64,000 nucleotides of DNA from Methylocaldum sp. 14B (GCF_002005105.1 NZ_MSCV01000031.1:1-64000), one strand, 5' to 3'; numbered from the stretch's first letter, positions 48,771-60,457 are shown. A program made the numbers and translations. The notes: a model not told the origin generated them from the letters alone.

Positions 48771-49715
48771 CTATCGCCATAGGATGACGGCTCCGGTAAC
48801 CAGTAAATTCAGGAACGACAGCGGCAGCATCACCAGCCACCCGAACGACATGAGCTGGTCATAGCGCGGTCTCGGCAGGGAACCGCGCACCAGAATGAAC
48901 AGCAGGATAAAGACGGCGGTCTTGATCGTGAACCAAGCCAGGGGCGGCAAGACCGGCCCCAACCAGCCGCCGAAGAACAGAGTGACGATCAGGGCCGCCC
49001 CGAGGGTAACGCCGATGTACTCGCCGACGAAGAACATGCCGAACTTCATGCCGGAATATTCGGTGTGATAGCCGGCCACCAGCTCGTTTTCCGCTTCCGG
49101 CAGATCGAACGGGGTGCGGTGAGTTTCCGCGAGAACCCCGATAAAGAACAGGATGAATCCCAGAAATTGCGGCACCACGAACCATCCGTCCCTTTGCGCT
49201 TCCACGATGGCGCGCAAATCGAAGGTTCCGGCCAGCATGACGACCCCCAACGCGGACATCGCCAGAAATACCTCGTAACTGATGGCCTGCGCCGTAGCCC
49301 TCAGGGAACCGATCAGCGAGTATTTGCTGTTGGACGCATAACCGGCCAGAACCACGCTGTACACCGACAGCGCCAGGACCGCCAGCACATAAAGCAAATC
49401 GAAGTCGAAATCGATGATTCCGATGTCCGGCGCGATCGGAATCACCGCGAAAGCGGCCAGCATGCATCCCATGATCACGACCGGAGCGAGCACGAATACC
49501 GGTTTGTCGGCGAAGGGCGGAATCCAGTCTTCCTTGCTCAGGATCTTGAGCATATCGGCGACGACCTGGAACAGTCCCAGAGGTCCCACGCGATTGGGGC
49601 CCAGACGGTCTTGCCAGATGGCGAGCAGCCGGCGTTCGACCCAGATCAAGAGCGCCGCCACGGTGATCAACGCCCCGAGAATGCCGGCGATATCGAACGG
49701 CGACCCCAGCGTCAT
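48771..49715 (-). CDS. nuoH: NADH-quinone oxidoreductase subunit H
   Basis: This 314-residue subunit has eight helices and forms the quinone chamber with NuoB and NuoD. Landmarks: [26 protein letters not shown] (conserved basic loop), [73 protein letters not shown] (acidic loop, residues ~200-235). The ATG at 49715 overlaps the nuoG stop by 4 bp; an in-frame start at 49748 would lie inside nuoG and lacks family similarity. Confidence 0.97.
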   Translation of the reverse strand: MTLGSPFDIAGILGALITVAALLIWVERRLLAIWQDRLGPNRVGPLGLFQVVADMLKILSKEDWIPPFADKPVFVLAPVVIMGCMLAAFAVIPIAPDIGIIDFDFDLLYVLAVLALSVYSVVLAGYASNSKYSLIGSLRATAQAISYEVFLAMSALGVVMLAGTFDLRAIVEAQRDGWFVVPQFLGFILFFIGVLAETHRTPFDLPEAENELVAGYHTEYSGMKFGMFFVGEYIGVTLGAALIVTLFFGGWLGPVLPPLAWFTIKTAVFILLFILVRGSLPRPRYDQLMSFGWLVMLPLSFLNLLVTGAVILWR

Positions 49716-52390
49716 GGCCTCTCCCCTTCTTTTTCGATGGCGATCCATGCCGGAAGATCGCTACGGAACAGACCGGCAAGGCCGGCGGAGATGCCCACGG
49801 CGCCTCTCGGCAAGGACGATTCCAGCCTCAGCGGCAAACGCACGACGCGCTCGTTCAGCCGCACCGCCAGGGTCTCGCCGACGCCGAGTCTTTCCGCATC
49901 CTCCGGGTGCAGCGCGGCATAGGCTGCCGGCACCCGCTCCGCCAATGGCGGCGATAGCGCGCTCAGCTCCTCGCTGCCGAAAACGTGGTAAAGCGGGATG
50001 GCCCGCCAACGGGCTTCGTCGCGTAGACGGTAGGGCACTTCGTCGAACCAGCGGGGCTCCGCTGTTTCCGGCGACTCGAAAAGCCTCACCCCGGGATCGC
50101 CGCCTCGCAAAGCCCCGCCCACCTCGTCCTGAAATTTGTTGACGGCCTGCTGATGCGAATTCCAACCTGGCGCCCAGACGAATGGCAATAATGCCGGCGG
50201 CACGTCGACACTTGCGCCTTCCATGGAAAACGCCAAAGCCGAATCGGGGTCGTCGGGCGGCTTGGGTTCATGGATTTCCCGGTTTGCAAACATCGCGGTC
50301 CGTCCGCTATAGCGATGGGGTTCGCGCGGGACCTTTTCGCCCTCGACACGAAAACCCGCCGGCGGAGCGGCGTTCCGGATCGGCCCGAATTCCGGCAGAG
50401 CCGCGGCACAAGCGGCGGTAAGCGCATCGATGTTCGACCAGCGTTTCGCTGCGGCATCGGCTAGCCAGCGCCAGCTGTCGCGGATTTCGCCGCTGCCCGG
50501 CATGACGGAATAAAACCGTTGCGCCCGCCCCTCGAGGCTGACCAGAGTGCCCTCGGTTTCCGCAAACGTGCTTCCCGGAAGAAGTAATTGGGCCTTGGCT
50601 GCAGTGCCGTGGCGAATATGATCGATCACCACCACATGCCGCGTGCCGTTGAAAAAGCTGTCCACGGCCCCGGCGTCCGCCCGCCGGTAAAGATCGTTCT
50701 CCAGCACGATCACGGTGTTCAAGTCTCGGGTCTTCGCCGCGGCGAAGGCGTCCTTGACGCTGCGCTCGTCCATCATCGCCAATCCGAGCGTATTGCATTC
50801 CGGCACGACATAGCACAGATCGACAGCCCTTCCTTCTCGCCGGTTGCTCAAGGCTAAGGCGATATTGGCCGCCGCCCGGACCACGGAGAGACTGCCGCAA
50901 CCGGTGCCCGAGACGATGAGCGGATGCGCCGCGGCAGTGAGGGTATCGCCGATGAGTTCCGCCAGATGTTCGTCCTCTTGGGAAAGGTCGGCCACCGCCG
51001 GCGCGCTGGCATCGATCCGGTTGGCGATTGCCAGGCCCAGCCGCGCGATGTCTTCCGGCGTTCCCCGGCAGATCGCTTCCGCTATGTCGTCCAGCCGGGT
51101 AGCGTTAGGCGCTACGACGAACAGCGGGCTCTTCTCGCCTTGAGCCGCCTCTCTTACGGCGGCATCTTGCCAGCGCGGTATCTTGAGCCGGTCGGCGCGT
51201 TCGAAAGCGCGGTTCCGAACCGCCTGGCGCAACGCGAGCGCCACACGCGGCGCGGTATTCGCCACGTCTTCGCCCAGGATCAAGACGGCGTCCGCCTGCT
51301 CCACCTCCCGCAGCGACGGATTATGGACCGGCCAATGTCTCAGCACGTCCAGTATGGCCGCTGCCAGCGATGCCTCCCCCTGGGCAAAACCGGCATAAAA
51401 ATGCTCGGCGCCGACCAGTTCCCGCAGGGCGAAGTTGACTTCCAACGAGGCGCGGGGAGAGCCGATTCCGATCGTGTGACCGCCCAGCAAGCCTTGAAAA
51501 TGGGCCAGCGCGGTCTCCCCGGAGACCGGCTCTCCGCGAAGCATCGGCTGGCGTATGCGCCGCTCGCTATTGACGAATCCATAGCCGAAGCGGCCCCGAT
51601 CGCAGAGAAAATAGCCGTTCACCTCTCCGTTATAGCGATTGACGATGCGCCTAAGCGTTCCGTAGCGTTCGCCGGGGCTGGTATTGCATCCCACCCCGCA
51701 GTGCACGCAAATCGAGGGCGCATGCTGTAGATCCCACTTCCGGACGTAATGCTGGCTGAACGTCCGATCGGTGAAAACTCCGGTGGGACAGACCTCGACC
51801 AGATTGCCGCTGAACTCGTTTTCCAGAACGCCGTCCTCGAAGCGCCCGAAATAGACGTTGTTGCGGGATGCAAACACGTCGAGGTCCTTGCCTCCGGCGT
51901 AGTCGCGGTAAACCCTAACGCAGCGGTAACAGGCGATGCAGCGGTTCATCTCGTGATTGATGAACGGTCCCAGATACTGGTTTCGGTGGGTGCGCTTCAA
52001 GCCGCGATAGCGACGAAAGGTATGCCCGGTCATGACCGTCATGTCCTGGAGATGGCACTCGCCGCCCTCCTCGCACACCGGACAATCGTGAGGATGATTG
52101 GTCATCAGGAACTCGATGACTCCGGCGCGGAACTCCCGTGCCTGAGGAGCTTCGAGGGACACGCGGAGGCCCTCGGTCACCGGGGTCATGCAGGCCATGA
52201 CCAGCCGCCCCTGGGCGTCGCTCTCGTCCTTGTACTGCACGACCGCGCATTGCCGGCAGGCGCCCACGGACCCGAGGGCCGGATGCCAGCAGAAGTACGG
52301 CAAATCTAGCCTCAACGACAAGCAGGTCTTGAGCAGATTGTCTCCCGCTTTTACGTCGTAGGTCTGGCCGTCTACCGTGATTTTTGCCAT
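49712..52390 (-). CDS. nuoG: NADH-quinone oxidoreductase subunit G
   Basis: This 892-residue peripheral subunit carries the longest Fe-S chain. The N-terminal ferredoxin domain has [15 protein letters not shown]; then [12 protein letters not shown] (the His-ligated cluster), CIACYRCVR and CVHCGVGCN near residues 225-232. The C-terminal part is molybdopterin-oxidoreductase-like without cofactor. The middle region is shorter and more divergent than in E. coli NuoG, but the length is normal. It starts 13 bp after nuoF. Confidence 0.97.
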   Translation of the reverse strand: MAKITVDGQTYDVKAGDNLLKTCLSLRLDLPYFCWHPALGSVGACRQCAVVQYKDESDAQGRLVMACMTPVTEGLRVSLEAPQAREFRAGVIEFLMTNHPHDCPVCEEGGECHLQDMTVMTGHTFRRYRGLKRTHRNQYLGPFINHEMNRCIACYRCVRVYRDYAGGKDLDVFASRNNVYFGRFEDGVLENEFSGNLVEVCPTGVFTDRTFSQHYVRKWDLQHAPSICVHCGVGCNTSPGERYGTLRRIVNRYNGEVNGYFLCDRGRFGYGFVNSERRIRQPMLRGEPVSGETALAHFQGLLGGHTIGIGSPRASLEVNFALRELVGAEHFYAGFAQGEASLAAAILDVLRHWPVHNPSLREVEQADAVLILGEDVANTAPRVALALRQAVRNRAFERADRLKIPRWQDAAVREAAQGEKSPLFVVAPNATRLDDIAEAICRGTPEDIARLGLAIANRIDASAPAVADLSQEDEHLAELIGDTLTAAAHPLIVSGTGCGSLSVVRAAANIALALSNRREGRAVDLCYVVPECNTLGLAMMDERSVKDAFAAAKTRDLNTVIVLENDLYRRADAGAVDSFFNGTRHVVVIDHIRHGTAAKAQLLLPGSTFAETEGTLVSLEGRAQRFYSVMPGSGEIRDSWRWLADAAAKRWSNIDALTAACAAALPEFGPIRNAAPPAGFRVEGEKVPREPHRYSGRTAMFANREIHEPKPPDDPDSALAFSMEGASVDVPPALLPFVWAPGWNSHQQAVNKFQDEVGGALRGGDPGVRLFESPETAEPRWFDEVPYRLRDEARWRAIPLYHVFGSEELSALSPPLAERVPAAYAALHPEDAERLGVGETLAVRLNERVVRLPLRLESSLPRGAVGISAGLAGLFRSDLPAWIAIEKEGERP

Positions 52391-52403
52391 GGATTGAATC
52401 CTA

Positions 52404-53678
52404 TCAGGCCACCCTTGCAGTCGATGCCGGTTTCAAATAGCGTTCGAAATCGGCCCGGAAATATTTCAATGCGCTCTGTAACGGCTCGGCGGCCCCGGGC
52501 GCGAGCGCGCAAAAGGTATTGCCGGGTCCCATCAGGCGCGCGAGCTGTTCGAGTTGGTCCAGGTCCTCCGGCCGGCCACGTCCGGCCAAAAGGCCTTCGA
52601 GGAGTTCGACGACCCAAGGCAGCCCATCCCGACAGGGGGTACACCAACCGCAGGATTCCTGCGCGAAAAACCGCTCCAGGTTGAGCACCATTCGCACCGG
52701 ACAGGTCTGATCGTCCAGCACGATCATGGTGCCGGTGCCGAGCCGGCTGCCGGCTTTCATCATCGCGTCGAAATCCATGGGCAGATCCAAGTGCTCGGGC
52801 AGCAGAAAATCCGTGGATGCGCCGCCGGGCAGGAACCCTCGCAGCGTATACCCCTCCTGCATGCCGCCGGCGCATTCCTCGATCAGTACCCGGATCGGCG
52901 TGCCCATGGGCAGTTCCCACAACCCCGGCTTCTTGACCCGACCGCTCGCGCCGAACAGCTTGGTGCCGGCATCCTCGCCCCGGCCCAATCCCCGGTACCA
53001 GTCCACGCCGTTGCGGATGATATGGGGCACGTTGCAAAAGGTCTCGACATTGTTGACGACCGTCGGACGGCCCCACAGTCCGCTGATCTGGGGAAACGGC
53101 GGCTTGGCGCGCGGTATTGCGCGCTTGCCTTCGAGCGAATTCAGGAGCGCGGTCTCTTCGCCGCAGATGTAGCGCCCCGCGCTGGTATGAAGATGTATCT
53201 CCAGATCGAAGTCCGAGCCCAGAATGTTTTTGCCGAGATAGGCGGCGCTACGCGCTTCCCCCAAGGCTTGCTCAAGCCGGCTCGCGGAAAGATGGTATTC
53301 GCCCCGGAGAAAGATATAGGCCGTATCGGCCTGCACGGCATAGGCGGCGATGACCACGCCTTCTATGAGCTGGTGCGGGTCGGCCTCCATCAGCAGGCGA
53401 TCCTTGAAAGTGCCCGGCTCCATTTCGTCGGCGTTCACCACCACATATTTCTGCTCCGCCGACTCGCCCTGCGGCACCAGGCTCCACTTGACGCCGGTGG
53501 GAAACCCGGCACCGCCGCGCCCGCGCAACCCGGAATCCTTGACCGCCCCGATCACGTCCGCAGGCGCCATTTCTTTCAAGGCTTTGGCCAAGCCCTCATA
53601 GCCACCGGCGCGGCGGTAATCGTCCAGCGTCACCGGCGAGAGATCGGGCTTGATGTTCTGCGTCAGCGGTCTGTCCAT
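52404..53678 (-). CDS. nuoF: NADH-quinone oxidoreductase subunit F
   Basis: This 424-residue subunit binds FMN and NADH and oxidises NADH. It has GLRGRGGAGFPTGVKW (FMN/NADH site, about 49-64), YVVVNADEMEPGTFKDR, the glycine-rich ALLNSLEGKRAIPRAKPPFP, and the N3 cluster pattern ESCGWCTPCRDG near residue 342. Together with NuoE it forms the NADH dehydrogenase module. The start overlaps the nuoE end by 16 bp. Confidence 0.97.
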   Translation of the reverse strand: MDRPLTQNIKPDLSPVTLDDYRRAGGYEGLAKALKEMAPADVIGAVKDSGLRGRGGAGFPTGVKWSLVPQGESAEQKYVVVNADEMEPGTFKDRLLMEADPHQLIEGVVIAAYAVQADTAYIFLRGEYHLSASRLEQALGEARSAAYLGKNILGSDFDLEIHLHTSAGRYICGEETALLNSLEGKRAIPRAKPPFPQISGLWGRPTVVNNVETFCNVPHIIRNGVDWYRGLGRGEDAGTKLFGASGRVKKPGLWELPMGTPIRVLIEECAGGMQEGYTLRGFLPGGASTDFLLPEHLDLPMDFDAMMKAGSRLGTGTMIVLDDQTCPVRMVLNLERFFAQESCGWCTPCRDGLPWVVELLEGLLAGRGRPEDLDQLEQLARLMGPGNTFCALAPGAAEPLQSALKYFRADFERYLKPASTARVA

Positions 53679-54160
53679 GTCTGGCCGTTCCTTTTTAATA
53701 GCTCATCGATTTTCGATTCGTCCACGTCTTCGTAAAGCTCTTCGCCGACCATCAGCACCGGCGCGCGATCGCATGCGCCGAGACAGACGATCGGCAGCAG
53801 CGTGTAGCGTCCGTCCGCCGTGGTTTCGCCCAAGCCGATGCCCAGCCTTTCGGACAGATGCTCACGGATTCGGTCGGCTCCCAGCATCCAGCAGCTCACG
53901 CTGTCGCAACAAAGAATGACGTTTTCGCCGACCGGCCTTCGAAAGATCAGGTTGTAAAACGTCGCCACCCCATCCAGTTCGTCCGGCGACATCTCCAAGA
54001 GCCCGGCAACGGTTTTCAACGCTTCATCCGACACCCAGCCGCGATATTTCTGCACGATCTTGAGCGCCTCGACGGAAGCGGCGGATTTGTCCGGATAATG
54101 ACCCGCGGCCGCGAGGATTTCGGCGGTTTCCTGTTCGCTCAAGATGCGGGTTTCGTTCAT
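53663..54160 (-). CDS. nuoE: NADH-quinone oxidoreductase subunit E
   Basis: This 165-residue thioredoxin-fold subunit holds the [2Fe-2S] cluster N1a; ligands are in ILCCDSVSCWMLGAD (about 82-96) and CLGACDRAPV (about 125-134). The N-terminal helical domain ALKIVQKYRGWVSDEALKTVA is typical. The ATG at 54160 opens NETRILSEQET; a much longer frame upstream is repeat-derived. The upstream gap to nuoCD is 734 bp and is filled by a large inverted repeat, so nuoE onwards may depend on read-through or on its own promoter. Confidence 0.97.
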   Translation of the reverse strand: MNETRILSEQETAEILAAAGHYPDKSAASVEALKIVQKYRGWVSDEALKTVAGLLEMSPDELDGVATFYNLIFRRPVGENVILCCDSVSCWMLGADRIREHLSERLGIGLGETTADGRYTLLPIVCLGACDRAPVLMVGEELYEDVDESKIDELLKRNGQTWTDR

Positions 54161-54185
54161 AAGAGAACCCGAAAAATCATTTTTT

Positions 54186-54793
54186 GATGCGGGGAACCGC
54201 CCCGCACGCGGGTTACTTTCTTTTGTTCGGCCAAAAGAAAGTAACCAAAGAAAACGCCGCCCGGATGACGCACTTTTCCTGCGCTTCTCGTCCTGGCCGC
54301 GGGGCGTCCCGAAGGGACTTCCATGTCCCTCGGGACACGTGCGCAATCCTTTGCGCACCCCTTCGGGCTTTTCCGGTCCAGGACTGCGATGCTCAGGTGC
54401 GTCATACGGGATATTGCTATTTTTGTCCCGTGCGGCATGCCCGAGCATCGCAAGCTTTGGCGCTGGAATGCCCGAAGGGGCGCGTCAGGAAGACGCGCGG
54501 CGACAGAGGAGCAGGGAAGCTCCTTCTGTCGCCCCAGCGCCAAAGCGAGAAGCGCAGGAAAAGCATGCCGCTCGGGCGCCGTTTCTTTTGGTTACTTTGG
54601 ATTTGCGCCTGTCCTGGCGCAAACCCTTCGGGCGCACTTCGCGCGTCCAAATTTGTTCCCGACAAATTTGTCTTTGGGCAAGCAAAGACAAACTCGCCGG
54701 GAGCGAGTTTGGACCGCCGAAGACGGGCCCAAAGGGCAAACCCCATGGATGGGGTTTGCAAAAGTAACTCGCCCGCGGGGCGAGACCCGCATC
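54186..54793. repeat. Giant imperfect inverted repeat, copy 2, within the nuo operon (gap 54161-54894)
   Basis: This ~608-bp element has related ends: GATGCGGGGAACCGCCCCGC at the left and, read inversely from 54793, GATGCGGGTCTCGCCCCGC. A 15-bp perfect stem GGTTACTTTCTTTTG/CAAAAGAAAGTAACC lies at 54211-54246. It corresponds to the 12-bp stem of copy 1 at 35835-35864, with changes on both sides that keep pairing. The element contains several chance open frames but no protein that I recognise. It lies between nuoCD and nuoE. Confidence 0.82.
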
Positions 54794-54894
54794 TAAAATC
54801 ACCGGCAGCACCAGCTGCCACTACCCCGAACCCGCTGGCTAGACCGACATCCTCAACCTCCGCAAACAAGCCATTTAGAAACGTCATATCCCCC

Positions 54895-56685
54895 TCACCT
54901 ATCCACATCCGACATCACGAAATCGATGCTCCCCAGGATCGCGATGAGATCGGCGATCATGAGGCCGCGCGACATCAGGGGAATCATCTGAAGATGGGGG
55001 AACGAGGCGGTACGGACGCGGGTACGGTAGGACGTCGTGTTGCCGTCGCTCGTCAGGTAATAGCGATACAGCCCCTTGGTCCCTTCCACGCAGGCGGAGC
55101 CCTCCCCGGCCGGGATTACCGGCCCCCAGCTGACGTTCAGAAAGTGCTGGATCAGCGTCTCGATGTCGTGCATGGTCCGCGCTTTCGGCGGTGGAGTCGT
55201 CAACGGATGAAACGCCTTGTAGGGGCCCGATGGCATGTTGTTCAGGCATTGCTCGATGATTCTTAAGCTCTGCCGCATCTCTTCTACCCGCACCTGACAT
55301 CGGTCGTAGCAGTCCCCGTTTTTCCCCGACGGGACCTCGAATTCGAAATTTTCGTAGCCGGAATAGGGGCGCGCCTTGCGGTAGTCCCAGGCGAGACCTG
55401 TGGCCCTTAACCCCGGTCCGGTAGCGCCCCAGTCGATCGCCTCTTTCGTGTCGTAAACGCCGATGCCCTGGGTGCGCCGCTTGAGGATGCTGTTCGCCAG
55501 CACCATCTTGTCGTAGTGCGCCAGCCGTTTCGGAAAATAGTCGACGAATTCCCGCACCTTCTTGTCCCAGCCCTCGGGCAAATCCATCGCCGTGCCGCCG
55601 ATGCGAAAAAAGCTGGAGTGCATGCGCCCACCGGTAATGGCTTCGATGATTTCGAAGACCCTCTCGCGATCGACGAACATGTAGAAAACCGGCGATAGTT
55701 GTCCGACGTCCTGCGCGAAGGTGCCGTAAAACAAGAGGTGATTGTTGATCCGGTAAAACTCCGAGATCATCACCCGAATCGTCTGCGCCCTGGGCGGCAC
55801 CTCGATGCCGGCCATTTGTTCGAGCGCCATGACGTAAGGCAGGTTGTTCAGCGAGCCGCCGAGATAATCCACCCGGTCGGTATAAGGGATGTAGGTATGC
55901 CAGGACTGGCGTTCCCCCATCTTTTCCGCGGCGCGATGGTGATAGCCGATATCCGGCACGGCATCGACGATTTCCTCGCCGTCGAGCTGCAGGGCGATGC
56001 GGAATACCCCGTGCACGCTGGGGTGGTTAGGGCCGAGATTGAGAAACAGAAAATCGCTGCTGTCCTTCTGCCGCTGCATGCCCCATTCCTCGGGCACGAA
56101 CCGCAAGGCCTCCTGTTCCGCCTCCTGCTTTTGCTCGGGCAACGAGAACCGCCCCATCTCGGTGGCCCGAGCCGGATGATCCTTGCGCAGCGGATACCCT
56201 TTCCAGGTGGGCGGCATCAGGATACGGCGGAGATTCGGATGGCCCTCGAAGCGAATCCCGAACATGTCGAAGACTTCGCGCTCGTACCAGTTGGCGTTGG
56301 GCCAAAGCGAGGCGATGCTCGGCACGCTCAAACCGCCATCGGCCAAGGCGACCTTGAGACGGATATCCTCGTTCCGATCGAAAGACAAAAGATGATAGAC
56401 CAGCGTGAATTCGCTGGCCGGGAGCCCATCCCGGTATTGGCGCAGGCGCTCGTCCACCGCGGTGAGATCGAACAGCATGGGGTATGGCCGCTCGGTCTCG
56501 CGCTTCAGATAAGTCAGACAATCGACGAAACGGTCCTTGCTTACCCAAAGGGTTGGAATGCCGTCATAGGTGGATTGAACGGTAAATTCGTCATCCCCGA
56601 AACGGCGCCGGAGTTCGCCGACGATAGCGCCGGTCTTCGGCCTTTCCGTCGTTGTCGCGCTGCCTGCCGTCGTGGTAAAAGTCAT
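54895..56685 (-). CDS. nuoCD: NADH-quinone oxidoreductase fused subunits C and D
   Basis: This 596-residue fusion has a NuoC domain (about 25-190: [43 protein letters not shown]) joined to NuoD (about 205-596: [66 protein letters not shown]). The C-terminal FVMSDVDR is normal. NuoD provides the quinone-site His and Asp. Fused nuoCD is typical of many gammaproteobacteria. It is 10 bp downstream of nuoB. Confidence 0.97.
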   Translation of the reverse strand: MTFTTTAGSATTTERPKTGAIVGELRRRFGDDEFTVQSTYDGIPTLWVSKDRFVDCLTYLKRETERPYPMLFDLTAVDERLRQYRDGLPASEFTLVYHLLSFDRNEDIRLKVALADGGLSVPSIASLWPNANWYEREVFDMFGIRFEGHPNLRRILMPPTWKGYPLRKDHPARATEMGRFSLPEQKQEAEQEALRFVPEEWGMQRQKDSSDFLFLNLGPNHPSVHGVFRIALQLDGEEIVDAVPDIGYHHRAAEKMGERQSWHTYIPYTDRVDYLGGSLNNLPYVMALEQMAGIEVPPRAQTIRVMISEFYRINNHLLFYGTFAQDVGQLSPVFYMFVDRERVFEIIEAITGGRMHSSFFRIGGTAMDLPEGWDKKVREFVDYFPKRLAHYDKMVLANSILKRRTQGIGVYDTKEAIDWGATGPGLRATGLAWDYRKARPYSGYENFEFEVPSGKNGDCYDRCQVRVEEMRQSLRIIEQCLNNMPSGPYKAFHPLTTPPPKARTMHDIETLIQHFLNVSWGPVIPAGEGSACVEGTKGLYRYYLTSDGNTTSYRTRVRTASFPHLQMIPLMSRGLMIADLIAILGSIDFVMSDVDR

Positions 56686-56695
56686 CCTAAATACC

Positions 56696-57334
56696 TTAAA
56701 GGCGATCCGGACTGCGCAACTCGGTGGCCCTCATGCGCTCCGGAGTCTTGAGGTCTCGGAAGCTTTTGATCGGCGCTTTCTGAACACCGCCTTCGCCGAC
56801 CGTCCAGCCTAGGGGCCGTCTCTCTTTTCCGATCGACTCCTGCAGCAGGATCAGACCTTCGAGCAAGGCGTCCGGACGCGGCGGGCAGCCCGGCACATAC
56901 ACGTCGACCGGCAAAAATTTGTCCACACCCTGAACCACACTGTAAACATCGTACATCCCGCCCGAATTGGCGCACGACCCCATGGAAATCACCCAGCGCG
57001 GCTCCAGCAACTGCTCGTAGAGACGCTTGATGACCGGAGCCATTTTCATGAAGACCGTGCCGGAAATCACGATCAGGTCCGCTTGCCGCGGGCTTGCCCG
57101 GATCACCTCGGAACCGAAGCGGGCGATATCGTAACGGCTCGTGAAAGCGGTGGCCATTTCGACGTAGCAACAGGAAAGCCCGAAATTGAAAGGCCAGACG
57201 GAATTCGCTCGACCCCAGGCGATCAGGTCCTCCAACTTCGCCATGAGCAGGTTGCGGCGCATGGCTTCCTCGCTGACGCGCTCGCCGGGGCGGGGCGCTG
57301 GGTCGGAATCGGCTTTGGTAAGAGTCCACTCCAT
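56696..57334 (-). CDS. nuoB: NADH-quinone oxidoreductase subunit B
   Basis: This 212-residue subunit ligates the terminal [4Fe-4S] cluster N2 near quinone. The ligand pattern is complete: [21 protein letters not shown] and [27 protein letters not shown] and [11 protein letters not shown] are family segments. The C-terminal ~35 residues extend past the core as in several gammaproteobacteria. It lies 12 bp after nuoA. Confidence 0.97.
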   Translation of the reverse strand: MEWTLTKADSDPAPRPGERVSEEAMRRNLLMAKLEDLIAWGRANSVWPFNFGLSCCYVEMATAFTSRYDIARFGSEVIRASPRQADLIVISGTVFMKMAPVIKRLYEQLLEPRWVISMGSCANSGGMYDVYSVVQGVDKFLPVDVYVPGCPPRPDALLEGLILLQESIGKERRPLGWTVGEGGVQKAPIKSFRDLKTPERMRATELRSPDRL

Positions 57335-57346
57335 CCCGTACTCCCC

Positions 57347-57760
57347 TTAAATTTGTAGTCGGGCATCCTGCAATTTCTGCCGCTCGGTACGCCAATCCAG
57401 AGCGCCGATCCGCCAGAGATAAACCAGAGCGGCCAGCAAAATGCCGATGAACACCAGCATTTCGATGTACCCGATCCACCCGGCCTCGCGAAAGGCGACG
57501 GCCCAAGCGAGGATAAAAACGGCTTCCAGGTCGAAGATCACGAAAAAGATGGCGACCGGATAAAACCGTATGGTGAGGCGCACATGAATATCGCCTACTG
57601 GCACGACGCCGGATTCAAAAGGCTCGCCGGTCGCGCGTCCGCGACTGGGCCGGGCAAGAAAACGGGGGATCACCAACATCGCCGCGATTACGACCATGAT
57701 CGCCGCGATATAAGCGATGAACGGCCAAAGATTCGATGCCTGCACCAGATCGGCATTCAT
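57347..57760 (-). CDS. nuoA: NADH-quinone oxidoreductase subunit A
   Basis: This 137-residue first gene of the operon encodes a three-helix membrane subunit with the family signature FESGVVPVGDIHVRLTIRFYPVAIFFVIFDLEAVFILAWA split at residues 50-90 (conserved Glu and Asp). The ATG at 57760 opens MNADLVQASNLWPFIAYIAAI. A longer frame from 57874 is not needed. The promoter should lie in 57761-58029. Confidence 0.97.
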   Translation of the reverse strand: MNADLVQASNLWPFIAYIAAIMVVIAAMLVIPRFLARPSRGRATGEPFESGVVPVGDIHVRLTIRFYPVAIFFVIFDLEAVFILAWAVAFREAGWIGYIEMLVFIGILLAALVYLWRIGALDWRTERQKLQDARLQI

Positions 57761-58029
57761 GCCACTCCTCCGGATGTGCTGCAGCGGACTGCAAGGGCGA
57801 TCAACTTGCCCGCAGATTAATCGGACCGGCCGCAACCGGCCTATAAGTAGAAATACATAGTTCCGAAGAACCATTCGGGACGAACGGCGTTTGGGGCTGA
57901 GTCAGGAAGACGAGCGACAGGAAGGCGGCCATGCGGCATTCACAGGCCCTTGGCAGTCGCTGCGTTGCAAGCACGTCCGCGATTTTAGGATAATAGCCGC
58001 TCATTTTTCCCGTCCTAACCATTCCCCGC
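57761..58029. promoter_or_regulatory. Divergent upstream region of nuoA and argS
   Basis: These 269 bp separate the minus-strand nuo operon and the plus-strand argS and should hold both promoters. A plausible ribosome site precedes nuoA (GGAGTGGC), whereas argS has only a weak purine stretch. No clear -35/-10 or operator was recognised. Frames crossing it are shadows. Confidence 0.4.
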
Positions 58030-59790
58030 ATGAAAAAACGTCTGGAGAATCTGCTGCATGGCGCCGTTTCCGCATTGAAAGCGAATGGCGAGCTACCTCC
58101 CGATATCGATCCGACCATTATGGTGGAGCGTGCGCGCGATGCGCAGCACGGCGATTTCGCCTCCAATCTCGCAATGACCCTGGCAAAGGCCGCCAAATGC
58201 AATCCCCGACAGTTGGCGGAAAAAATCGTGGCGGCACTGCCCCATGATGGCATCGTCGCCAAGCTGGAGGTCGCAGGCCCCGGATTCATCAATTTCTTCA
58301 TCGATCCCAAGGCTCAACATCGAATCGTCGCCGATATTCACGAAGCCGGGCACGAGTTCGGCAAGACCGCCGTCGGCGCCGGCCGCAAAGTTCAGGTGGA
58401 ATTCGTCTCGGCCAATCCGACCGGCCCCTTGCATGTGGGACACGGGCGCGGCGCGGCCTACGGCGCCGTGGTGGCGAACCTGCTTGCTGCCGCCGGATTC
58501 GAGGTACACCGCGAGTACTACGTCAATGATGCCGGCCGGCAGATGGATATTCTGGCCGCCAGCGTGTGGCTCCGCTACCTGGAAGAATGCGGCGAGGTGC
58601 TGACCTTCCCGAGCAACGGTTATCGCGGCGAATACGTTCGGACGATTGCCTGGGATCTGCACAAGCGAGTCGGGGAGAAATACCGGCGGCCGGCCGCCGA
58701 AGTCATGGCGGACATTCCACCGGACGAGCCCCAGGGCGGCGATAAGGAAGTTCATATCGATGCGCTGGTGGCAAGGGCCAAGTCGCTGCTCGGCGCCGAC
58801 GATTACCGAATCGTGTTCGACGCCGGCCTCAACAGCATCCTCGACGACATTCGCCAGGATCTGGAGGAGTTCGGGGTTCATTACGACGAGTGGTTTTCGG
58901 AACGCAGCCTGGCCGATACCGGCGCCATCGAGCGTGCGCTGGAAAAGCTTCAAGAAGCGGGCTATCTCTACGAAAAAGACGGGGCAACCTGGTTCGCTTC
59001 GAGCCGGCTGGGGGACGAAAAGGACCGGGTGGTGGTTCGAGAAAACGGTCAGATGACCTATTTCGCATCCGACATCGCTTACCATTTGAATAAGCTGGAG
59101 CGCGGCTTCGATCAAATCATCAACATCTGGGGCGCCGATCATCACGGCTACATTCCCCGCGTCAAGGCCGCCATCAAGGCATTGGGGGGCGCCCCGGAAC
59201 GGCTCCACGTGCTGCTGGTCCAGTTCGCGGTGTTATATCGCGGGGAAGAAAAAGTCCAGATGTCCACCCGCTCCGGAGAATTCGTAACGCTCCGGCAGCT
59301 TCGCAACGAAGTGGGCAAAGACGCGGCCCGGTTCTTCTATGTCATGCGAAAATCCGACCAGCATATGGATTTCGACCTGAAGCTGGCCACCTCGAGGACC
59401 AACGAAAATCCGGTTTATTACGTGCAATACGCTCACGCGCGGATTTGCAGCGTGTTTAGGCAATTGGACGAAAAAGGCTGGAAACGCGACCTCGCCGGCG
59501 GCATGAATCGTCTGGACCTATTGACGGAAACGCACGAGTTGGCATTAATCAACACGCTGTCCCGCTATACCGAGGTTGTGGAACAATCGGCCGTTCAGCA
59601 CGAGCCTCATCATCTGGTGCATTATCTGCGCGAGCTGGCGTACGAATTCCACACTTATTACAACGCCCACCAGTTCCTGGTGGAGGATGCCGCGTTACGG
59701 GATGCCCGGCTCAATTTGATTGCCGCGGTGAGACAGGTTATCGGCAACGGTTTAAGCCTGCTGGACGTTTCCGCACCCGAAGCAATGTAA
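58030..59790 (+). CDS. argS: Arginyl-tRNA synthetase
   Basis: This 586-residue class I synthetase charges tRNA-Arg. It has the N-terminal tRNA D-loop domain (about 1-105). The catalytic core carries the HIGH-type motif in [21 protein letters not shown] (split 115-135), [16 protein letters not shown] and [16 protein letters not shown], and a KMS-like [11 protein letters not shown] in place of KMSKS. The C-terminal anticodon helical domain ends [10 protein letters not shown]. Length is normal. It is followed by a SPOR protein 4 bp later, as in the common argS-ftsN arrangement. Confidence 0.97.
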   Translation: MKKRLENLLHGAVSALKANGELPPDIDPTIMVERARDAQHGDFASNLAMTLAKAAKCNPRQLAEKIVAALPHDGIVAKLEVAGPGFINFFIDPKAQHRIVADIHEAGHEFGKTAVGAGRKVQVEFVSANPTGPLHVGHGRGAAYGAVVANLLAAAGFEVHREYYVNDAGRQMDILAASVWLRYLEECGEVLTFPSNGYRGEYVRTIAWDLHKRVGEKYRRPAAEVMADIPPDEPQGGDKEVHIDALVARAKSLLGADDYRIVFDAGLNSILDDIRQDLEEFGVHYDEWFSERSLADTGAIERALEKLQEAGYLYEKDGATWFASSRLGDEKDRVVVRENGQMTYFASDIAYHLNKLERGFDQIINIWGADHHGYIPRVKAAIKALGGAPERLHVLLVQFAVLYRGEEKVQMSTRSGEFVTLRQLRNEVGKDAARFFYVMRKSDQHMDFDLKLATSRTNENPVYYVQYAHARICSVFRQLDEKGWKRDLAGGMNRLDLLTETHELALINTLSRYTEVVEQSAVQHEPHHLVHYLRELAYEFHTYYNAHQFLVEDAALRDARLNLIAAVRQVIGNGLSLLDVSAPEAM

Positions 59791-59794
59791 AGGC

Positions 59795-60457
59795 ATGTCC
59801 AAGGACTATAAGCACCGGATTCCGGGATACCGAAAACGCCAGCTCCAAATTCCGAGACGTTGGGGCCTAGCGGCGGTCGGCATTGCTGGTGCGATCGGGC
59901 TCGTTGTGTACGTTTTCTCAGGTGCCGATAGCGAGGCCCCTCCAAAGGCCCCGGAACCCGTGTCCATACCCGCGCCGGCGCCTCAAGCCGCTGCTGCGGT
60001 TCCGGAAGCCGAAAAAAAGAGTCAGCCCCAGCAGGAAAGGAAACAAAACACCGAGGGCAAGAAAACAGCCGCCCAAAAACCCGAGCAGAAACCGCAACCG
60101 ATCAAGTCGCGCGAGCCCCGGTTTACTTTTTATAAGATCCTCCCCGAAAAGGAAGTCATCATTCCTGAAAGCGAGATTAAAACGATCAAGCGGGAAGAAA
60201 GCCAGGGAAGCAAACCCACCGCAGCGCTTTATCTGGTGCAGGCAGGATCTTTCGACAATCTACAGAATGCCGAGCAACTGAAGGGCGACCTGGCCAAGAT
60301 CAAGATCAAGGCCAAGATCGAAATGATCGAGATCGATAATTCGGCCTGGTACCGCGTCAAAATCGGCCCGTACGCCACTCTGGCCGATGCCGACAAGATC
60401 AGGGCCTACCTGCGCAAGAAAGGCATCGACAGCATCGTGCAGAAAGCGGCGAAATAA
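59795..60457 (+). CDS. SPOR-domain protein, FtsN-like
   Basis: This 220-residue bitopic inner-membrane protein has a short basic cytoplasmic tail (KRQLQIPRRWG), one helix (about 24-42), and a long Pro/Ala/Lys/Gln-rich periplasmic linker. A C-terminal SPOR domain (about 143-218: YLVQAGSFDNLQNAEQLKGDL, WYRVKIGPYATLADADKIRAYL) binds denuded peptidoglycan at division sites. Placement 4 bp after argS matches ftsN in many gammaproteobacteria. The essential FtsN motif is not clearly identifiable, so no symbol is given. Confidence 0.9.
   Translation: MSKDYKHRIPGYRKRQLQIPRRWGLAAVGIAGAIGLVVYVFSGADSEAPPKAPEPVSIPAPAPQAAAAVPEAEKKSQPQQERKQNTEGKKTAAQKPEQKPQPIKSREPRFTFYKILPEKEVIIPESEIKTIKREESQGSKPTAALYLVQAGSFDNLQNAEQLKGDLAKIKIKAKIEMIEIDNSAWYRVKIGPYATLADADKIRAYLRKKGIDSIVQKAAK

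Noticed and set aside
54144-55266. Plus-strand frame of 360 codons across the nuoE-nuoCD gap
   Set aside because: It is composed of repeat sequence and then antisense nuoCD; nothing protein-like beyond repeat-derived strings.
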